The notes beneath the pieces were generated by a model. It was not told where the DNA came from and made no database searches. It worked only from the letters and a program-made list of their open reading frames with translations. Position numbers and translations under genes: made by a program. This document shows, one piece after another, positions 16,920-25,907 of a DNA stretch of 64,000 nucleotides; the stretch's first letter is position 1, and each line of letters begins with the position of its first letter. The DNA comes from Streptomyces sp. NBC_00569 (GTDB lineage: Bacteria; Actinomycetota; Actinomycetes; Streptomycetales; Streptomycetaceae), in the NCBI RefSeq assembly GCF_036345255.1, contig NZ_CP107783.1:2170001-2234000 (forward strand), written 5' to 3'.

Positions 16920-18140
16920 GTGACCGACACCAGCGACACCCGACCCGCCGACAGTGAAGCGCAAGCGCCACGGCCGAGCCGGCTGCACCGCCTGATGCGC
17001 TTCATCCCTCTGATCGCCCCCGTCCTGCTGTGGGCCGTGCCCTGCTGGGTGCTCCTGCACAGCGGCCAGCACTGGCCGCTGCCCATCACGCTCGCCGGCA
17101 CCGCCCTGTTCGCCCTCGGCCTCGTCGGTATGCCGCTCGCGATGGTGCGCGGCCACGGCCGGCGCCAGCAGGACCGGGCGGCGATCACCGGTGACACCCT
17201 GCTGGGCACCAGCTGGGTACTGTTCACCTGGTCCGTCCTGCTCGGCGTCCTTTTGCGGCTCGTCCTGACCGTGGCCGGCGTCGGCGAGAGTCAGGACCGG
17301 GCCCGAATCGTCACCTGGGCCGTCCTCGGCGTAACCGCCGTACTACTCGCCTGGGGGTACGCCGAGGCCCGCCGCGTGCCACGCGTGCGCCGACTCGACG
17401 TGCAACTCCCCCGCCTGGGTGCCGGGTTGGACGGCACCCGCGTCGTCCTCATCACCGACACCCACTACGGTCCCCTCGATCGCGCTCGCTGGTCGGCACG
17501 GGTATGCGAGACGGTGAACACCCTGGAAGCCGACCTGGTCTGCCACACCGGTGACATCGCGGACGGCACCGCCGAACGCCGCCGCGCCCAGGCCGCCCCA
17601 CTCGGAACCGTGCGGGCCACCCGGGCCCGTGTATACGTCACCGGCAACCACGAGTACTACAGCGAGGCCCAGGGCTGGGTGGACCTGATGGACGAGCTGG
17701 GCTGGGAGCCGCTGCGCAACCGCCATCTGCTGCTCGAACGCGGAGGCGACACCCTCGTGGTCGCCGGCGTGGACGACGTCACCGCCGAGTCCTCCGGCCT
17801 GGCAGGCCACCGCGCCCATCTCGCCGGAGCCCTGCACGGCGCCGACCCCGACCTGCCCGTCCTGCTCCTGGCCCACCAGCCCAAGTTCATCGACCGGGCG
17901 GCAGCCGCCGGCATCGACCTCCAGCTCTCCGGCCACACCCACGGCGGCCAGATCTGGCCCTTCCACCACCTGGTCCGCATCGACCAGCCCGCCCTCGCCG
18001 GCCTCAGCCACCACGGCCCCCGCACCCTCCTCTACACCAGCCGCGGCACCGGCTTCTGGGGCCCACCATTCCGCGTCTTCGCCCCCAGCGAGATCACCCT
18101 GCTCGTGCTCCGCTCCCCACACCCGCCCACCTCGATGTAG
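16920..18140 (+). CDS. membrane-anchored metallophosphoesterase
   Basis: 406 aa. Four hydrophobic helices (about residues 25-150, beginning IPLIAPVLLWAVPCWVLL) precede a calcineurin-like phosphoesterase domain with all metal motifs: DTHYG, HTGDIADG, VTGNHEYY and LSGHTHGGQIWP. This arrangement matches YkuE/YaeI-like lipid-associated phosphodiesterases, with the catalytic domain next to the membrane. The start at GTG 16920 is chosen because GAGGGGAAGC precedes it; an ATG frame extends to 16770 but lacks a site and crosses relic DNA. It stands alone; the 18327-18359 hairpin lies about 190 bp downstream. The substrate is unknown. Confidence 0.85.
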   Translation: MTDTSDTRPADSEAQAPRPSRLHRLMRFIPLIAPVLLWAVPCWVLLHSGQHWPLPITLAGTALFALGLVGMPLAMVRGHGRRQQDRAAITGDTLLGTSWVLFTWSVLLGVLLRLVLTVAGVGESQDRARIVTWAVLGVTAVLLAWGYAEARRVPRVRRLDVQLPRLGAGLDGTRVVLITDTHYGPLDRARWSARVCETVNTLEADLVCHTGDIADGTAERRRAQAAPLGTVRATRARVYVTGNHEYYSEAQGWVDLMDELGWEPLRNRHLLLERGGDTLVVAGVDDVTAESSGLAGHRAHLAGALHGADPDLPVLLLAHQPKFIDRAAAAGIDLQLSGHTHGGQIWPFHHLVRIDQPALAGLSHHGPRTLLYTSRGTGFWGPPFRVFAPSEITLLVLRSPHPPTSM

Positions 18141-18242
18141 CACTCGACGGGCCGACGCATCCGCTTCGAGCAGTCCACGAGCCGAGGGTGCAGCGTCGAA
18201 AGACGGCCAGGCCCCGCCCTTGCCGAACCTCGTCCGCCTTTC

Positions 18243-18300
18243 GCTGCGCAGCAGATCACGGTGCTGGAGCGGCAACTGGGCCTGCTGAATGTTTTACGGG
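18243..18300 (+). pseudogene. small rve-type transposase scrap
   Basis: About 20 codons reading QQITVLERQLGLLNVL, matching the conserved RHQITVLERQL region of the transposase relics elsewhere in the window. Nothing else of the element remains. Confidence 0.4.
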
Positions 18301-18326
18301 CCGGTCGCGACGCCCAGCCGGCAGAG

Positions 18327-18359
18327 CGAGAGGCCCCCTCGTTCACGGGGGGCCTCTCG
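18327..18359. terminator. bidirectional terminator between convergent genes
   Basis: A perfect 12-bp GC-rich stem (CGAGAGGCCCCC at 18327-18338, complement at 18348-18359) with a 9-nt loop. It sits between the metallophosphoesterase (ends 18140, plus) and the MFS exporter (ends 18442, minus) and could serve both. Confidence 0.8.
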
Positions 18360-18441
18360 CCCTCGCACTCCAGGCATCAGCTCATCTCAAGCTGATGCAG
18401 ATGAAAGCGACCTCTCAGGCTTTCGGGGGCACCAGTATCGG

Positions 18442-21006
18442 TCAGTGCCCCAGATTCACGTCCGCTTCCTTCTCGCCCTCGCCGCTCACCAGCAGCGGCA
18501 CGGCCTGGGGCGCGTACCCGCTGGCGATCACGGTGTAGTCGCCGGTGTCCAGGTCGTTGAACGCGTAGGCGCCGTTCGCGTCGGTGATGGTCGTGGCGAC
18601 CGTGTTGCCCGCCGCGTCGAGAAGCGTGACTTGGGCGTCGTCGAGCGGGTGGCCCGCGCGGTTGCGGACGGTGCCGTGGACGTGGGCGCCCGGGTCGAGG
18701 CGGATCTCGTGGCGGTTGGCGGCGCCGCCCGCCACCTCGGCCGGTACGGCCGCCGGGCGGTGTCCGGGGGCGCTGACCACGAGGGTGTAGCCGCCGGGGA
18801 CCAGGTCGGCGAAGCCGAACTCGCCGGTGTGGTCGGCCGCTGCGGAGGCGACGACCTCGCCGCGCACGTCGGTCGCGATGACCAGGGCACCGGGCAGCGG
18901 CCGGTCGCCGGGGGTGGCCAGGACCGTGCCGGTCAGGCCGGCCGCGCCGGAGAGCACCAGGTCGAAGTCGACCAGGCCGTCGGCCACCGTGATGGTGGTG
19001 GCCTGCGGCTGCCGGGCGCCGCCGGAGGCGATCAGGACGTAGGTTCCCTCGGCCGGCGCGGCGACCGTATAACGGCCGTCCGCCTGCGTCGTCGTACGGC
19101 CGAGCTGGCTGCCGCGCAGGTCGATCAGCGTGACCACGGCGCCCGCCACGGGCGATCCCACGCTGTCGCGGATGTGGCCGCGGACGCCCGAGGCAGGTTC
19201 GTCCGCGAGGGCGGTGGCGAGCGAGGCGACCGGGGCTGCCTCCACCGCTTCCGCCGTGTCCGCCAGCGCCGTCACGGGCGTCTCGGCGGCGTCGTCCGAA
19301 GCGGTGCCGTTCTCCTCCGCCGCCCGTGCCTCCAGGCCCGACATCTTGCGCAGCGGGACCTCCTTGGTCCACAGGACCATGAGGAACGCGACCGCGATGA
19401 CGCCCGCCGCGATCAGGAACACCACATGCATGGAGTCGGCGAAGCCCTGTTTGAAGGGCTCCGACAGGCGCGGGTCCAGGTGCTGGATGAACGACGAGTC
19501 GCTCAGTACGTCGGAGCCGCCGCCCGCGCCGGGGTGCCGCAGCATGTCGAGGACCGGCTTGTTGGCCGGGTCGGACAGGACCGCCGGATCGTGCAGCGCG
19601 GCCTGGAACTGGGGCGTCCCGGCGGCCGACTTGAACGCCGAGGAGATCTTGTCGCCGACGTTCGAGAACAGCACCGACAGGAAGATGGCCGTACCGGCGG
19701 TGGCGCCCATCTGCCGGAAGAACGTGGACGACGCGGTCGCCACTCCCATGTCCTGCGGCGGCACGGCGTTCTGCACGGCGAGCACCAGGGTCTGCATGCA
19801 GCCGCCGAGGCCGAGGCCGAAGACGAGCATGTAGATCATGCTCTCCCACAGCGGGGTGTCCCACTGGACCTTGAAGTGGAAGAGCAGCAGCGCCGTGACC
19901 ATGAGGACGGTGCCGATGGTCGGGAAGATCTTGTAGCGGCCGGTCTTCGCGGTGATCTGGCCGGAGACGACGGACGCGATGATCATGCCGACCATCAGCG
20001 GCAGCATCTCGAGACCGGACTTGGTCGGGCTCGCGCCCTTCACGATCTGCAGGTACTGCGGGATCATCAGCATCCCGCCGAACATGCCCGCGCCGATCAG
20101 GACGGACAGGAGGCTGGTCTTGCTGAAGATCGCGTTGCGGAACAAGCGCATCGGGATCAGCGCGTCGTCGCCCATCCGGCGCTCGACGAGGATCCAGGAG
20201 ATGATGCCCACGACGCCGATGCCGTAGCAAGAAAGGGACTTGGACGAGTCCCAGCCCCACTCACGGCCCTGCTCGGCCACCAGGAGCAGCGGCACGACGC
20301 CGAGCGCGATGGTGAACGCGCCCCACCAGTCGATCCGCCGGTCGCGGCGGGTGTGGGGGATGTTGAGGACCTTGGCGACGACGAACAGCGCGATGATGCC
20401 GATCGGCACGTTCACCAGGAACACCCAGCGCCAGCCGACGACGCCCAGGATGCTGTCCTGCCCGGCGAGGAAGCCGCCGATGAGCGGCCCCGCGACGCTG
20501 GAGGTGGCGAAGGTGGCGAGCATGTAGCCCTGATAGCGGGCCCGTTCGCGGGGCGGCACGATGTCGCCGATGATCGCGAGGGCGAGGGACATCAGGCCGC
20601 CGGCGCCGATGCCCTGCAGGGCGCGGAACGCGGCGAGTTCGGTCATCGACGTCGAGAACGTGCACGCCGCCGAGCCGATGATGAAGATGCTGATCGCGCC
20701 CAGGAAGTAGGGCTTACGGCCGTGCAGGTCGGACAGCTTGCCGTAGAGCGGCGTCGCGATCGTCGAGGTGATCAGGTACGCCGTCGTCGCCCACGCCTGC
20801 TGGCTGAGGCCGTGCAGGTCGTCCGCGATGGTGCGGATCGAGGTGGAGACGATGGTCTGGTCGAGCGCGGCCAGGAACATGCCCAGCATCAGACCGCTCA
20901 GAATGGTCAGGATCTGACGGTGGCTCAGGCCACCGCCGGAGGAGGCGGGCATCGCCTCCGTGTGCTTAGCGGTGTCTCGGCTCGGTGCCGACACGGCCTC
21001 ACTCAT
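18442..21006 (-). CDS. DHA2 (EmrB/QacA) drug exporter fused to three beta-sandwich repeats
   Basis: About 854 aa. Residues 30-560 form a 14-TM proton-driven drug exporter (LDQTIVSTSIRTIADDL; DLHGRKPYFLGA; GIGAGGLMSLALAIIGDIVPP; a large loop between the last helices). After the final helix come about 270 residues made of three carboxypeptidase-regulatory-like/SdrD-type beta domains, each with a PVAGAVVTLIDLRG or PLPGALVIATDVRG type start and a DGRYTVAAPAEGTYVLIASG type end. MFS pumps are usually near 500 aa, so this tail is unusual. GGGAG precedes ATG 21006, 8 bp inside the MarR gene end, so the two form one operon with MarR as local repressor. Substrate unknown. Confidence 0.85.
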   Translation of the reverse strand: MSEAVSAPSRDTAKHTEAMPASSGGGLSHRQILTILSGLMLGMFLAALDQTIVSTSIRTIADDLHGLSQQAWATTAYLITSTIATPLYGKLSDLHGRKPYFLGAISIFIIGSAACTFSTSMTELAAFRALQGIGAGGLMSLALAIIGDIVPPRERARYQGYMLATFATSSVAGPLIGGFLAGQDSILGVVGWRWVFLVNVPIGIIALFVVAKVLNIPHTRRDRRIDWWGAFTIALGVVPLLLVAEQGREWGWDSSKSLSCYGIGVVGIISWILVERRMGDDALIPMRLFRNAIFSKTSLLSVLIGAGMFGGMLMIPQYLQIVKGASPTKSGLEMLPLMVGMIIASVVSGQITAKTGRYKIFPTIGTVLMVTALLLFHFKVQWDTPLWESMIYMLVFGLGLGGCMQTLVLAVQNAVPPQDMGVATASSTFFRQMGATAGTAIFLSVLFSNVGDKISSAFKSAAGTPQFQAALHDPAVLSDPANKPVLDMLRHPGAGGGSDVLSDSSFIQHLDPRLSEPFKQGFADSMHVVFLIAAGVIAVAFLMVLWTKEVPLRKMSGLEARAAEENGTASDDAAETPVTALADTAEAVEAAPVASLATALADEPASGVRGHIRDSVGSPVAGAVVTLIDLRGSQLGRTTTQADGRYTVAAPAEGTYVLIASGGARQPQATTITVADGLVDFDLVLSGAAGLTGTVLATPGDRPLPGALVIATDVRGEVVASAAADHTGEFGFADLVPGGYTLVVSAPGHRPAAVPAEVAGGAANRHEIRLDPGAHVHGTVRNRAGHPLDDAQVTLLDAAGNTVATTITDANGAYAFNDLDTGDYTVIASGYAPQAVPLLVSGEGEKEADVNLGH

Positions 21007-21520
21007 GCTTGCTTGCTCCCTGCTGCGCCCCGGCTTCGGACTGAGTCCCGTCGCCGTGGCGTTCATGTTGATGCGCTACCAGGTCGTCGTTGAGGCGTGT
21101 CATCAGCCGGATCAGCTGATACCGGTCCTCTGGGGGCCAGGGGTCGAGGAGCTCCGCCAGCTGCGCGTCGCGCTGCTGGCGGTACTTCTCGTACACCGCC
21201 CTGCCGGACTCGGTCGCGTACAGCAGCGTGCCGCGCCGGTCCTCCGGGTCGGGCCGCCGCTCGATCAGGCCGCGCTCCACCATGGAGCGGACCTGACGGC
21301 TGACCGTCGACAGGTCGAGGAAGGTCTCGGCGGCCAGATCGGTGGCCCGCTGCTCCCCGTCCCGCAGGAGCCGGGCCAGCAGGACGCGCTCACCCGCGCC
21401 CTGCTCCAGCTTGGCCTGGCTCCTGCGTGCCGCGACCAGCCGGGTGAAGCGCACGATCTGGTTCCCCAGTCCCGCCCCGGCCTCCTCGGCACTCGCGACA
21501 CCCGTGTCCCCGGTTGTCAT
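20999..21520 (-). CDS. MarR-family regulator of the MFS exporter
   Basis: 173 aa with a standard MarR winged-helix core (GERVLLARLLRDGEQRATDL, DLSTVSRQVRSMVERGLIER, DPEDRRGTLLYATESGRAVY) and a His/Gln-rich tail. It is expected to dimerise and repress its own promoter and the co-transcribed pump until a drug or phenolic ligand binds. The start ATG 21520 follows GGGGGAG; an in-frame start at 21562 has no site. It overlaps the exporter start by 8 bp. A candidate operator lies at 21591-21611. Confidence 0.88.
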   Translation of the reverse strand: MTTGDTGVASAEEAGAGLGNQIVRFTRLVAARRSQAKLEQGAGERVLLARLLRDGEQRATDLAAETFLDLSTVSRQVRSMVERGLIERRPDPEDRRGTLLYATESGRAVYEKYRQQRDAQLAELLDPWPPEDRYQLIRLMTRLNDDLVAHQHERHGDGTQSEAGAQQGASKHE

Positions 21521-21590
21521 GTACTCCCCCGCTGTGCGGTCATGGACCGTCCCCTCGCCCACTGCCCGCCCCTCTTCCGTTCACATTTTA

Positions 21591-21611
21591 TTGCTTGTAG
21601 CTACCAAGTGA
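21591..21611. promoter_or_regulatory. imperfect MarR operator upstream of the MarR/MFS operon
   Basis: TTGCTTG-TAGCTA-CCAAGTGA forms an imperfect dyad around TAGCTA, about 70 bp before the MarR ATG. The AT-rich TTTTATTG next to it is the most promoter-like stretch here. The rest of the 21521-22088 gap has no gene I can support. Confidence 0.45.
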
Positions 21612-22088
21612 GTGTAGAGGGCCCGCAACGACGTCCGGTACAGGGCCCCGGATGCACGACCCGGCGCATGCGGCAGCCCCATGCGCCGGGAGCGAAGGGG
21701 CCGACGCGAGAAGCCCTCCGCTTGAGGCGATCGTGCTCTGATGCCGACCGTGCTCGCACCGGCCTCCCCCGGCCTGGCGCCCGCGCTCATCGCCCAGGTC
21801 GCGCGTGTGACAGAAGCCCCTCCCGACATGTATCGAAGATCAGCATCAGGTGCAGGATGCAGTCCGCGGAGCTCAAGGAGATCCGGGCGTTCGCCCCTGA
21901 GCGTCAGGGACACTGGTCGTTCAGCTCGCAGCAGGCGACGCCACCCGTGCAGACACGACCGGTCACAGCAGCCCTGAGATGCGTTTCCCGCCTGGGCTGA
22001 AGCCAGGGATACCCACGCGAGAGAAGGGATGGGCTGGCGGTTCTGATTGGGTGGGTGCCTCCCGCGCCACACGAGAGAGTTGCCCGAC

Positions 22089-22484
22089 ATGACATTGCCT
22101 AGCGAGCTGACCGAGGTCCTGGGCGGCCCGGCCCTCTGTTTCCTGACGACGCTCATGCCGGACGGTTCGCCGCAGATCACCCAGACCTGGGTCGACTCTG
22201 ATGGTGACCATGTGGTCATCAACACGGTGACCACTCATCAGAAGATGAAGAACATCCACCGTGATCCGCGCGTCGCCGTTGCCATCGCAGATCCGGCGGA
22301 GCCCTCCCGCTACTGGGCAATCCGGGGCCGCGTCATTTCGTCCACGACCGAGGGCGCGGAGGCGCACATCGACAAAGTGGCGCACAAGTACCTCGGCGGA
22401 CCCTATCCGTGGTTCGGTGGGCGCGACCAGGAGCGCGTCATGCTGACCATCAGCGCCGACAAGGTGCACTCGCCACGCGGTTGA
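22089..22484 (+). CDS. PPOX-class F420/FMN-dependent oxidoreductase
   Basis: 131 aa, the size of a single split-barrel flavin/F420-binding domain. Family hallmarks are ALCFLTTLMPDGSPQITQTWVD, DGDHVVINTVTTHQKMKNIHRDPRVAVAI and YWAIRGRVISSTTEGAEAHID, ending with YLGGPYPWF. Such enzymes reduce small molecules with F420H2 (or FMN) and act in the cytosol. ATG 22089 is preferred because the family starts shortly before LPSELTEVL; the ribosome site is weak (GAGAG). It stands alone, and an old transposase remnant follows directly. Confidence 0.85.
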   Translation: MTLPSELTEVLGGPALCFLTTLMPDGSPQITQTWVDSDGDHVVINTVTTHQKMKNIHRDPRVAVAIADPAEPSRYWAIRGRVISSTTEGAEAHIDKVAHKYLGGPYPWFGGRDQERVMLTISADKVHSPRG

Positions 22485-22555
22485 GCGATGGACGGTGCGC
22501 CTGCCGGCGATGTCATCCACCCTGGTCAAGGTCGTACTGGCGGCCTGCGGCATCG

Positions 22556-22745
22556 TGCTCGGCTGTGCTGCCGCGTCTGGCCTGCCTCTCGATGCCGAAT
22601 GCCTTCACCGCGCTCCGACTGCTAGCGATGAGCGACCGTGACAAGGACACCGAGATCCTGGTGCTCCGCCATCAAACTCGCGGTCCCGGAGCGTCAACTG
22701 CAAGGAGACAGAGTGCGGTTCGCCTGGCGATCTGCCCTTCGGAGA
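22556..22745 (+). pseudogene. decayed rve-type transposase, N-terminal scrap
   Basis: Two frames give ALRLLAMSDRDKDTEILVLRHQ and KLAVPERQLQGDRVRF, closely matching LRLPAMSDRDRAVEILAPRHQ of the relic at 40067. Frameshifted and truncated. Confidence 0.6.
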
Positions 22746-22814
22746 GATAGGGACGTCCGGGTACCCCGTAAAGGCGGACAGCTTCTGGCCTAGATGACGG
22801 TTAGCGTCAGGCGT

Positions 22815-23978
22815 ATGCCGACACGCACCGTGAGCTGGTCCGGGGCGAACGCCCGCCGTATCGAGCGCCAGGGCCTGGCCGCACCGGCCCCCACCTCCCC
22901 GAACGCCATCCCTCTACTCTCCGGCGTCATGCTGGGCGCGCACGCCCAGGTGCTGTCGGCCGCCGAACTCTCCCTCGGGCTGCGCATCGAAGGGGCGACG
23001 CGCGCCGATGTGCGACGAGCACTGTGGGAAGAGCGGTCACTGGTCAAGACGTACGGCCCGCGCGGCACCGTACATCTGCTGGCCGCTGGGGACGTGCCGA
23101 TGTGGACCGGCGCGCTCTCCGCGATCCCCGGCCGGGTCGGCCAGCTCTCCAAGGACATCCGGCTCACAGCGGCACAGACCGACGCAGTCGTAGGTGCCGC
23201 AGGAGAGGCCCTGTCCGGCGCAGAGTTGACCGCCGACGAGCTGACGGAAGCCATCATGGCGCGAACCGGGTCCTGGGCCGGTGACCTCGTCCTTCCCGCC
23301 TTCCAGGGTATGTGGCCGCGCTGGCGGCAGGCGATGCACACGGCGGCGCACCGCGGGGTGCTCGCGTTCGGGCCGAACCGCGGGCAGAAGGTGACGTACA
23401 CGAACCCCGGCGCGGTCCCGATGGAGCAGAACGCGGCGCTCTTCGAGCTCGTGCGCCGCTATCTGTACGCGTACGGTCCGGCCACCTCGCAGCATTTCGC
23501 CAAGTGGCTTGCGGAACCGCGAGGTTGGGCGAGCGCATTCTTCGAAGAGCTGGCCCGGGGCGGGGAGGTCGAGGAGGTCGACTTCGAGGGAGTCGGGGAG
23601 GCGTGGGTGGCGGCGGGGGACACCGAGTTCCGCGGCTCGGGAGAACGAGCTGAAGGGGTGCGGCTCCTCCCCTACTTCGACGCCTTCGGGATCGCCTCGC
23701 AGCCGCGCGAACTGCTCTTCCCGGGAAGGGCCGCCGAGCGTGCGCTGGCGGGCGGCCAGGCCGGTAACTATCCGCTGCTGCTGGTGGACGGAACCGTGGC
23801 CGGGGTGTGGCACCAACGCCGTTCGGGAAAGCGCATCGCGGTCACCGTCGAGCCGCTGGAGAGGCTCACGGCCGGGCAGCTGAAGGAACTGGAACTGCAG
23901 ACGGCACGTGTCGGCGACGTGGCGGAAGGGGCGGTGGAGTTGACCGTGGGAAAGGTGTCGGTAGGGCCGCACGCTTAG
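22815..23978 (+). CDS. HTH_42 winged-helix protein, second AlkZ-type homologue
   Basis: 387 aa. It has the HTH_42 layout: VSWSGANARRIERQGL start, LWEERSLVKTYGPRGTVHLL, a central winged helix (RRYLYAYGPATSQHFAKWL) and C-terminal RLLPYFDAFGIASQPR and VAGVWHQRRSGKRIAVTV. At the position of the AlkZ Q-x-Q motif it has HAQ (MLGAHAQVLSAAELSLGLR), a variant that may change activity. Glycosylase function is inferred by family only. I prefer ATG 22815 (CAGG upstream) over 22794. It is not adjacent to the other HTH_42 gene at 11244 and is only distantly similar to it. Single gene; no regulator visible. Confidence 0.75.
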   Translation: MPTRTVSWSGANARRIERQGLAAPAPTSPNAIPLLSGVMLGAHAQVLSAAELSLGLRIEGATRADVRRALWEERSLVKTYGPRGTVHLLAAGDVPMWTGALSAIPGRVGQLSKDIRLTAAQTDAVVGAAGEALSGAELTADELTEAIMARTGSWAGDLVLPAFQGMWPRWRQAMHTAAHRGVLAFGPNRGQKVTYTNPGAVPMEQNAALFELVRRYLYAYGPATSQHFAKWLAEPRGWASAFFEELARGGEVEEVDFEGVGEAWVAAGDTEFRGSGERAEGVRLLPYFDAFGIASQPRELLFPGRAAERALAGGQAGNYPLLLVDGTVAGVWHQRRSGKRIAVTVEPLERLTAGQLKELELQTARVGDVAEGAVELTVGKVSVGPHA

Positions 23979-24080
23979 AACTCCCAACAGTATGAGGCTG
24001 GGCAACCGGGTTGTACCCGACGATCTGGGTGACCACCATGAGCCTTGGCGGTTGTGAGCGGGCCTGACAGAGGGTGCACG

Positions 24081-24305
24081 GTGGAACTGATCAACCTCTC
24101 GGATGGCGGCAATAGCTTCCGGCTGCGTGTGCTGGGGCGCCAGTCTCCGGGACTGCTGCATCTTCACGACCGGCTCGACGCGGAGGTCCTCGTCGCGAGC
24201 AGTTTCGTCAGTGGTCGACTGGCCATGACTCTTGTGCCATCCGACTTGGAGGACTGGTCGCGCGCTTTGGACCTGCTCGCTGCAGGAGCACGACGAGCGC
24301 GGTGA
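24081..24305 (+). CDS. DUF5959-like small protein, C-terminally short
   Basis: 74 aa. VELINLSDGGNSFRLRVLG, LHDRLDAEVLVASSFVSGRL and LVPSDLEDWSRALDLLAAG resemble the start of DUF5959 proteins of Streptomyces, which as I recall are longer, so the 3' part may be missing. GTG 24081 follows AGAGGG at 7 nt. No function is known for the family. Transposase remnants begin about 150 bp downstream. Confidence 0.5.
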   Translation: MELINLSDGGNSFRLRVLGRQSPGLLHLHDRLDAEVLVASSFVSGRLAMTLVPSDLEDWSRALDLLAAGARRAR

Positions 24306-24454
24306 CCGCGACCGGGGACAGCGTCGCCCTGAAGTAGCCCGACGGTGGGCCGGCACCGGAATGTCCGGTGCCGGCCCTGTGGGTGCCCGAAACTCGGGCA
24401 CTGGTGCTGCTCCGGGGTTTGCGGTCGAGGTTGGGCAAGGCGGGACCCTGCCCC

Positions 24455-24588
24455 ATGGCTCTGCGACTGCTGTACCCGGCCTTCTTGAAGGTCCTGGGAT
24501 GGATGGCGTTGCCGACCGGGTCAGAGGCGTCGAAGAACGCGGAGGTTCTCGTGCTGCGGCACCAGCTCGGGCTGAGCGCTCATCGGAT
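24455..24588 (+). pseudogene. decayed rve-type transposase, second lineage, N-terminal scrap
   Basis: Reads MALRLLYPAFLKVLGWMAL, then SEASKNAEVLVLRHQLGLSAHR, the N-terminus of an IS3-like transposase lineage different from the one at 40067. It is cut off exactly where the PP2C gene on the opposite strand ends (24580). Confidence 0.6.
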
Positions 24589-25761
24589 GACGGGGGTGTC
24601 GCGGCCGAACCAGTCCAGGCAGACGACCAGTTCGTCGTCGGAGGCGGCGGCATCACCGCGGTAGTCGGCCAGTTCACCGAGCACGGCGCGCGGCACCGCA
24701 GCGGCGGGAAGGAGGCTGGCTGCCTGGATGGCGCGTGCCAGCGCACGCTCGCCGTACTTCTCATCCGCCTGCCCTGCGGCGGCGTAGACCCCATCGCTCA
24801 CGAAGATCATCCGGTCGCCGGGGAGTACCTCGAATACCTGGGCCGCGTAGGGGGTGTCATCGAACATGCCCAGGGGGAACTGCGCCTCGAAGGGGACACG
24901 CTCCACGACCTTGTCGCGCTGGCGCCACAGCTGGGGGGATCCTGCGTCGACCACCTGAACCTTCCCTGTGGCGAGTTCGAAGGACAGCAGCAGGGTGGAT
25001 ACGTATTGCGTGCCCCTGTGCTGGGCGTAGAGGGCCTGATCGGCGAGGGCTGCCTGATCGGCGATGCCGATTCCCGCGCGGCGCGCGTTGCGCAGTGCGT
25101 TGACGGCGAGGTTGGTGAGCAGGGAGGCTTGGATTCCCTCGCCCATGCCGTTGGTGATGCAGAGCGTCAGGGTCTCGGCGGTGGTGGCCCAGTCGAAGTT
25201 GTCGCCATGGATGGCGTAGGCCGGTTCCAACTGTGCTCCGACGGCGTATTCCTGGCGCGTGCAGGAGCGGCCGGGCAGGAGTTGCCACTGCATTTCGGCT
25301 GCAAGGGTGAGGCGGCTGGCCCGCCGGGCCTGGAGGTAGAGGTCGGTGTCCCGCTCGGCGACGACGATCTCGTGTCCCAAGAGCTCGGCGGCGTCCGTCA
25401 GGTCGTCGACGGCCTGGGGGGTGCATCTGTGTTTGGGTAGGCGCACGGTGAGGATGCCGAGTCTGTCGCCGCGTACGGTGACCGGCAGGTGCAGGTCGAC
25501 TGCCCCGTCCTGTGCCGCGTACTGGCCGTAGGGCTCTTGGCTCCCGAACGCTCTTCCCTCAGGGCTGGCGTGCAGGGAAAGCGGCTCGTTGGTGTGGGGC
25601 AGGGCCGTGACCGGTTGCAGGACCGTGAGGCCGTAGTCGGCCATGAGGAGCTCCACACTGAGGGCTTCGTAGTGCTCGATCAGTGCGGCGCGTGCCGCAT
25701 CGAGAAGAGCATGTGGGGCTGCGCTGCGCACGGCGCGTTCCACGGCCAGGAATCCGCTCAC
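24580..25761 (-). CDS. GAF-like/PP2C (RsbU-type) phosphatase
   Basis: About 393 aa, soluble. Residues 10-150 form a sensor-like domain (LLDAARAALIEHYEALSVEL, PVTVRGDRLGILTVRLP; GAF-like), followed by a PP2C_SIG domain (LEPAYAIHGDNFDW, NGMGEGIQASLLTNLAVNAL, IFVSDGVYAA, SDDELVVCL). The usual GGDFYD metal motif is HGDNFDW and GDVxGxG is ITNGMGEG, so metal binding may be altered; enzyme activity is not certain. The start is taken as GTG 25761; the frame is open to 25902. It should act on STAS-type anti-anti-sigma proteins; a frameshifted STAS gene lies at 26092. A palindrome similar to that before the PP2C at 28490 is at 25884-25907. Confidence 0.75.
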   Translation of the reverse strand: MSGFLAVERAVRSAAPHALLDAARAALIEHYEALSVELLMADYGLTVLQPVTALPHTNEPLSLHASPEGRAFGSQEPYGQYAAQDGAVDLHLPVTVRGDRLGILTVRLPKHRCTPQAVDDLTDAAELLGHEIVVAERDTDLYLQARRASRLTLAAEMQWQLLPGRSCTRQEYAVGAQLEPAYAIHGDNFDWATTAETLTLCITNGMGEGIQASLLTNLAVNALRNARRAGIGIADQAALADQALYAQHRGTQYVSTLLLSFELATGKVQVVDAGSPQLWRQRDKVVERVPFEAQFPLGMFDDTPYAAQVFEVLPGDRMIFVSDGVYAAAGQADEKYGERALARAIQAASLLPAAAVPRAVLGELADYRGDAAASDDELVVCLDWFGRDTPVIR

Positions 25762-25883
25762 CGTTGGCCTGCTTTCGTCATGTCGGGATGTGCCGGACGA
25801 AGCAGCGTAGCGGTGTGTCTGGCCCTCTTTGGCCGGTGCCCTGGTGGTTTGCTCGGTCTCGCGGTGCCCGCTGGCGCCGCGCC

Positions 25884-25907
25884 AACACTTGACCAAAGGC
25901 AAGTGTT
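25884..25907. promoter_or_regulatory. palindrome upstream of the GAF/PP2C gene
   Basis: AACACTTG (25884-25891), 8-bp spacer, CAAGTGTT (25900-25907), within a CAACACTTG-N7-GGCAAGTGTTG context. It closely resembles the palindrome at 29874-29893 before the second PP2C gene. Next to it are AT-rich hexamers suited to a promoter. Confidence 0.5.

Noticed and set aside
18289..21093. A 934-codon open frame on the plus strand
   Set aside because: It lies opposite the MFS exporter and its composition (Asp/Arg/Gly-rich, no motif) is that of an antisense shadow in GC-rich DNA.
23037..24794. A 585-codon open frame on the minus strand
   Set aside because: It is antisense to the HTH_42 gene and DUF5959-like gene; no family similarity or ribosome site.
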